Part shown: piece after piece, positions 5,681 through 6,666 of the stretch
How the letters are laid out: each line of letters starts with the position of its first letter
How positions within the stretch are numbered: position 1 is the stretch's first letter
Assembly: GCA_902782715.1 (NCBI GenBank)
Contig: CACZOG010000189.1
Coordinates: 1 to 6,666 of the forward strand
Origin: an uncultured Lachnospiraceae bacterium
Lineage (GTDB): Bacteria > Bacillota > Clostridia > Lachnospirales > Lachnospiraceae
Direction of reading: 5' to 3'
Length of the DNA: 6,666 nucleotides
Translations under genes and position numbers: made by a program
Notes under the pieces: generated by a model
Seen by the model: only the letters and a program-made list of their open reading frames with translations
The model's database searches: none
Told to the model about the DNA's origin: nothing

Positions 5681-6666
5681 ATGGCAATTTTCGGTAACAG
5701 AATCAGAGTCGGTGATTTATTAGTACAGAAAGGATACATTACAGACGATCAGTTAAGTCAGGCTCTCGAAAAACAGAGAGAAGAAAAAGGAAAACTCGGC
5801 GAAGTCCTTATCAACATGGGACTTGTAACAGAAGAACAGTTTTCCGGTGTTATATGTGCTCAGCTCGGCATTGAATCGGTGGATCTTAAAGGTATTAAGC
5901 CCGATCACGATTTGATGGAAAGAGTCGGCGAGGATGTAATGAGAAAAGACGTTCTCGTTCCTATCGGATATGACGAGAATGACTATTCGAAAATTAAGGT
6001 GGCCATGTCCGACCCGATGAACCTCGGAGCTATCGATGATGTTCAGATCGTAACGGGTATGGAAGTTACCCCCGTATATGCTTCTTCGACTTCTATCAAT
6101 ATGGTTATTGATAAAGTTTACGGTAAGAAGCAGGCTATGGAAGCTGCAGAACAGTTCCAGGCTGAACATGCCGATGAATTCGGTGACATTGATGAAGTAG
6201 AAGATGATGATTCCCTTAATGATGCACCTATCGTAAAGATCGTTAATACGATCCTTGACGAATCGGTACGTATGGATTCATCCGATATTCATATCGAACC
6301 CATGGAGGACAAAGTTCGAGTACGATTCAGAGTCGACGGTGTTCTTCAGGAAGTGTTCGTATATCCTACCAACGTACTTGCTGCGATGGTAGCACGTATC
6401 AAGATCATTTCCGGTCTTGATATTTCCGAAAAACGTAAACCTCAGGACGGTCGTCTGACACGTATTGTTGACGGAGAAGAATACGACGTCCGTGTTTCAA
6501 TCCTTCCTACCGTATACGGCGAGAAAACCGTTATGCGTATGACGAAGAAGAGAGGTCTTACAAGAGAGAAGAAGCACTTAGGTCTTTATCCCGATGACGA
6601 GAAGAAACTTGATTCCATTACACACAACCCTCACGGAATCATCCTTGTTACCGGTCCTACAGGTTC
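5681..6666 (+). CDS. pilB: Type IV pilus assembly ATPase PilB/GspE, N-terminal part
   Basis: Open from ATG 5681 to the right edge (328 full codons; product truncated by the window). Residues 9-61 form an MshEN/T2SSE-N domain: two 24-residue motifs, R9-Q32 (RVGDLLVQKGYITDDQLSQA...) and K38-Q61 (KLGEVLINMG...), joined by five residues. After a second N-terminal subdomain and an acidic linker (~166-185, IDEVEDDDSLNDAP) comes the secretion-ATPase N2 domain: SSDIHIEP (200-207), VRVRFRVDGVLQEV, RKPQDGRL (252-259), then ILVTGPTGS, the start of Walker A (from G325), where the window ends. PilB hexamers at the inner-membrane base drive pilin polymerisation. SSDIHIEP and the MshEN domain fit PilB/GspE rather than PilT. 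Arginine codons are 7 CGT, 2 CGA and 8 AGA, unlike the neighbouring dprA and birA, which use no CGT, suggesting selection for expression. It is probably the first gene of a pilus operon continuing to the right. Confidence 0.95.
   Translation, partial: MAIFGNRIRVGDLLVQKGYITDDQLSQALEKQREEKGKLGEVLINMGLVTEEQFSGVICAQLGIESVDLKGIKPDHDLMERVGEDVMRKDVLVPIGYDENDYSKIKVAMSDPMNLGAIDDVQIVTGMEVTPVYASSTSINMVIDKVYGKKQAMEAAEQFQAEHADEFGDIDEVEDDDSLNDAPIVKIVNTILDESVRMDSSDIHIEPMEDKVRVRFRVDGVLQEVFVYPTNVLAAMVARIKIISGLDISEKRKPQDGRLTRIVDGEEYDVRVSILPTVYGEKTVMRMTKKRGLTREKKHLGLYPDDEKKLDSITHNPHGIILVTGPTG

Noticed and set aside
5753..6169. 138-codon minus-strand reading frame
   Set aside because: Antisense to the conserved MshEN region of pilB; no supporting signals.

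Overview
The window reads as a chromosomal segment of a low- to mid-GC Gram-positive anaerobe, most likely a Clostridia-class member of the Bacillota. This rests on strong AGGAGG-like ribosome binding sites, AT-rich intergenic DNA, AGA/AGG-dominated arginine codons in most genes, a lipoprotein signal peptide and the yifB-dprA pairing. The taxonomic call is an inference; there is no rRNA or other marker gene. All six genes and gene fragments other than the lipoprotein gene are recognisable, all genes lie on the + strand, and nothing here looks like a mobile element, CRISPR array or tRNA/rRNA.

Layout. (1) 1-282 is the 3' end of pilT, the type IV pilus retraction ATPase, closed by a clear intrinsic terminator at 305-333. 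(2) 555-3352 is a two-gene unit, yifB/comM (Mg-chelatase-like AAA+ ATPase, branch-migration helicase family) and dprA (RecA loader for incoming single-stranded DNA), 14 bases apart, with a candidate promoter at 336-385 and an AT-rich leader of about 160 bases. (3) A good sigma-A promoter at 3371-3399 starts a second unit: birA (biotin-protein ligase without the DNA-binding domain) and thiN (thiamine pyrophosphokinase), 18 bases apart. (4) 4970-5527 encodes a small helical lipoprotein of unknown function with its own candidate promoter. (5) 5681 to the right edge is the 5' half of pilB/gspE, the pilus assembly ATPase, cut inside its Walker A motif.

How they fit together. Pilus ATPase genes flank a DNA-processing pair (yifB-dprA) whose homologues act in natural transformation. 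In other bacteria type IV pili are the DNA-uptake machine, so the neighbourhood is compatible with a competence or pilus island, although yifB-dprA is also widespread in bacteria not known to be competent. birA and thiN are cofactor housekeeping genes (biotin attachment, thiamine diphosphate synthesis) with no evident link to pili.

Points worth a second look are: the pilB leader, where the strand that could pair with the Shine-Dalgarno region can also pair with the very 5' end of the mRNA; the N-terminus of PilB, which carries two 24-residue MshEN-type c-di-GMP-binding motifs separated by five residues; inverted repeats next to the birA, lipoprotein and pilB promoters; and the uncharacterised lipoprotein beside pilB. 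I did not find a clearly new multi-gene system.
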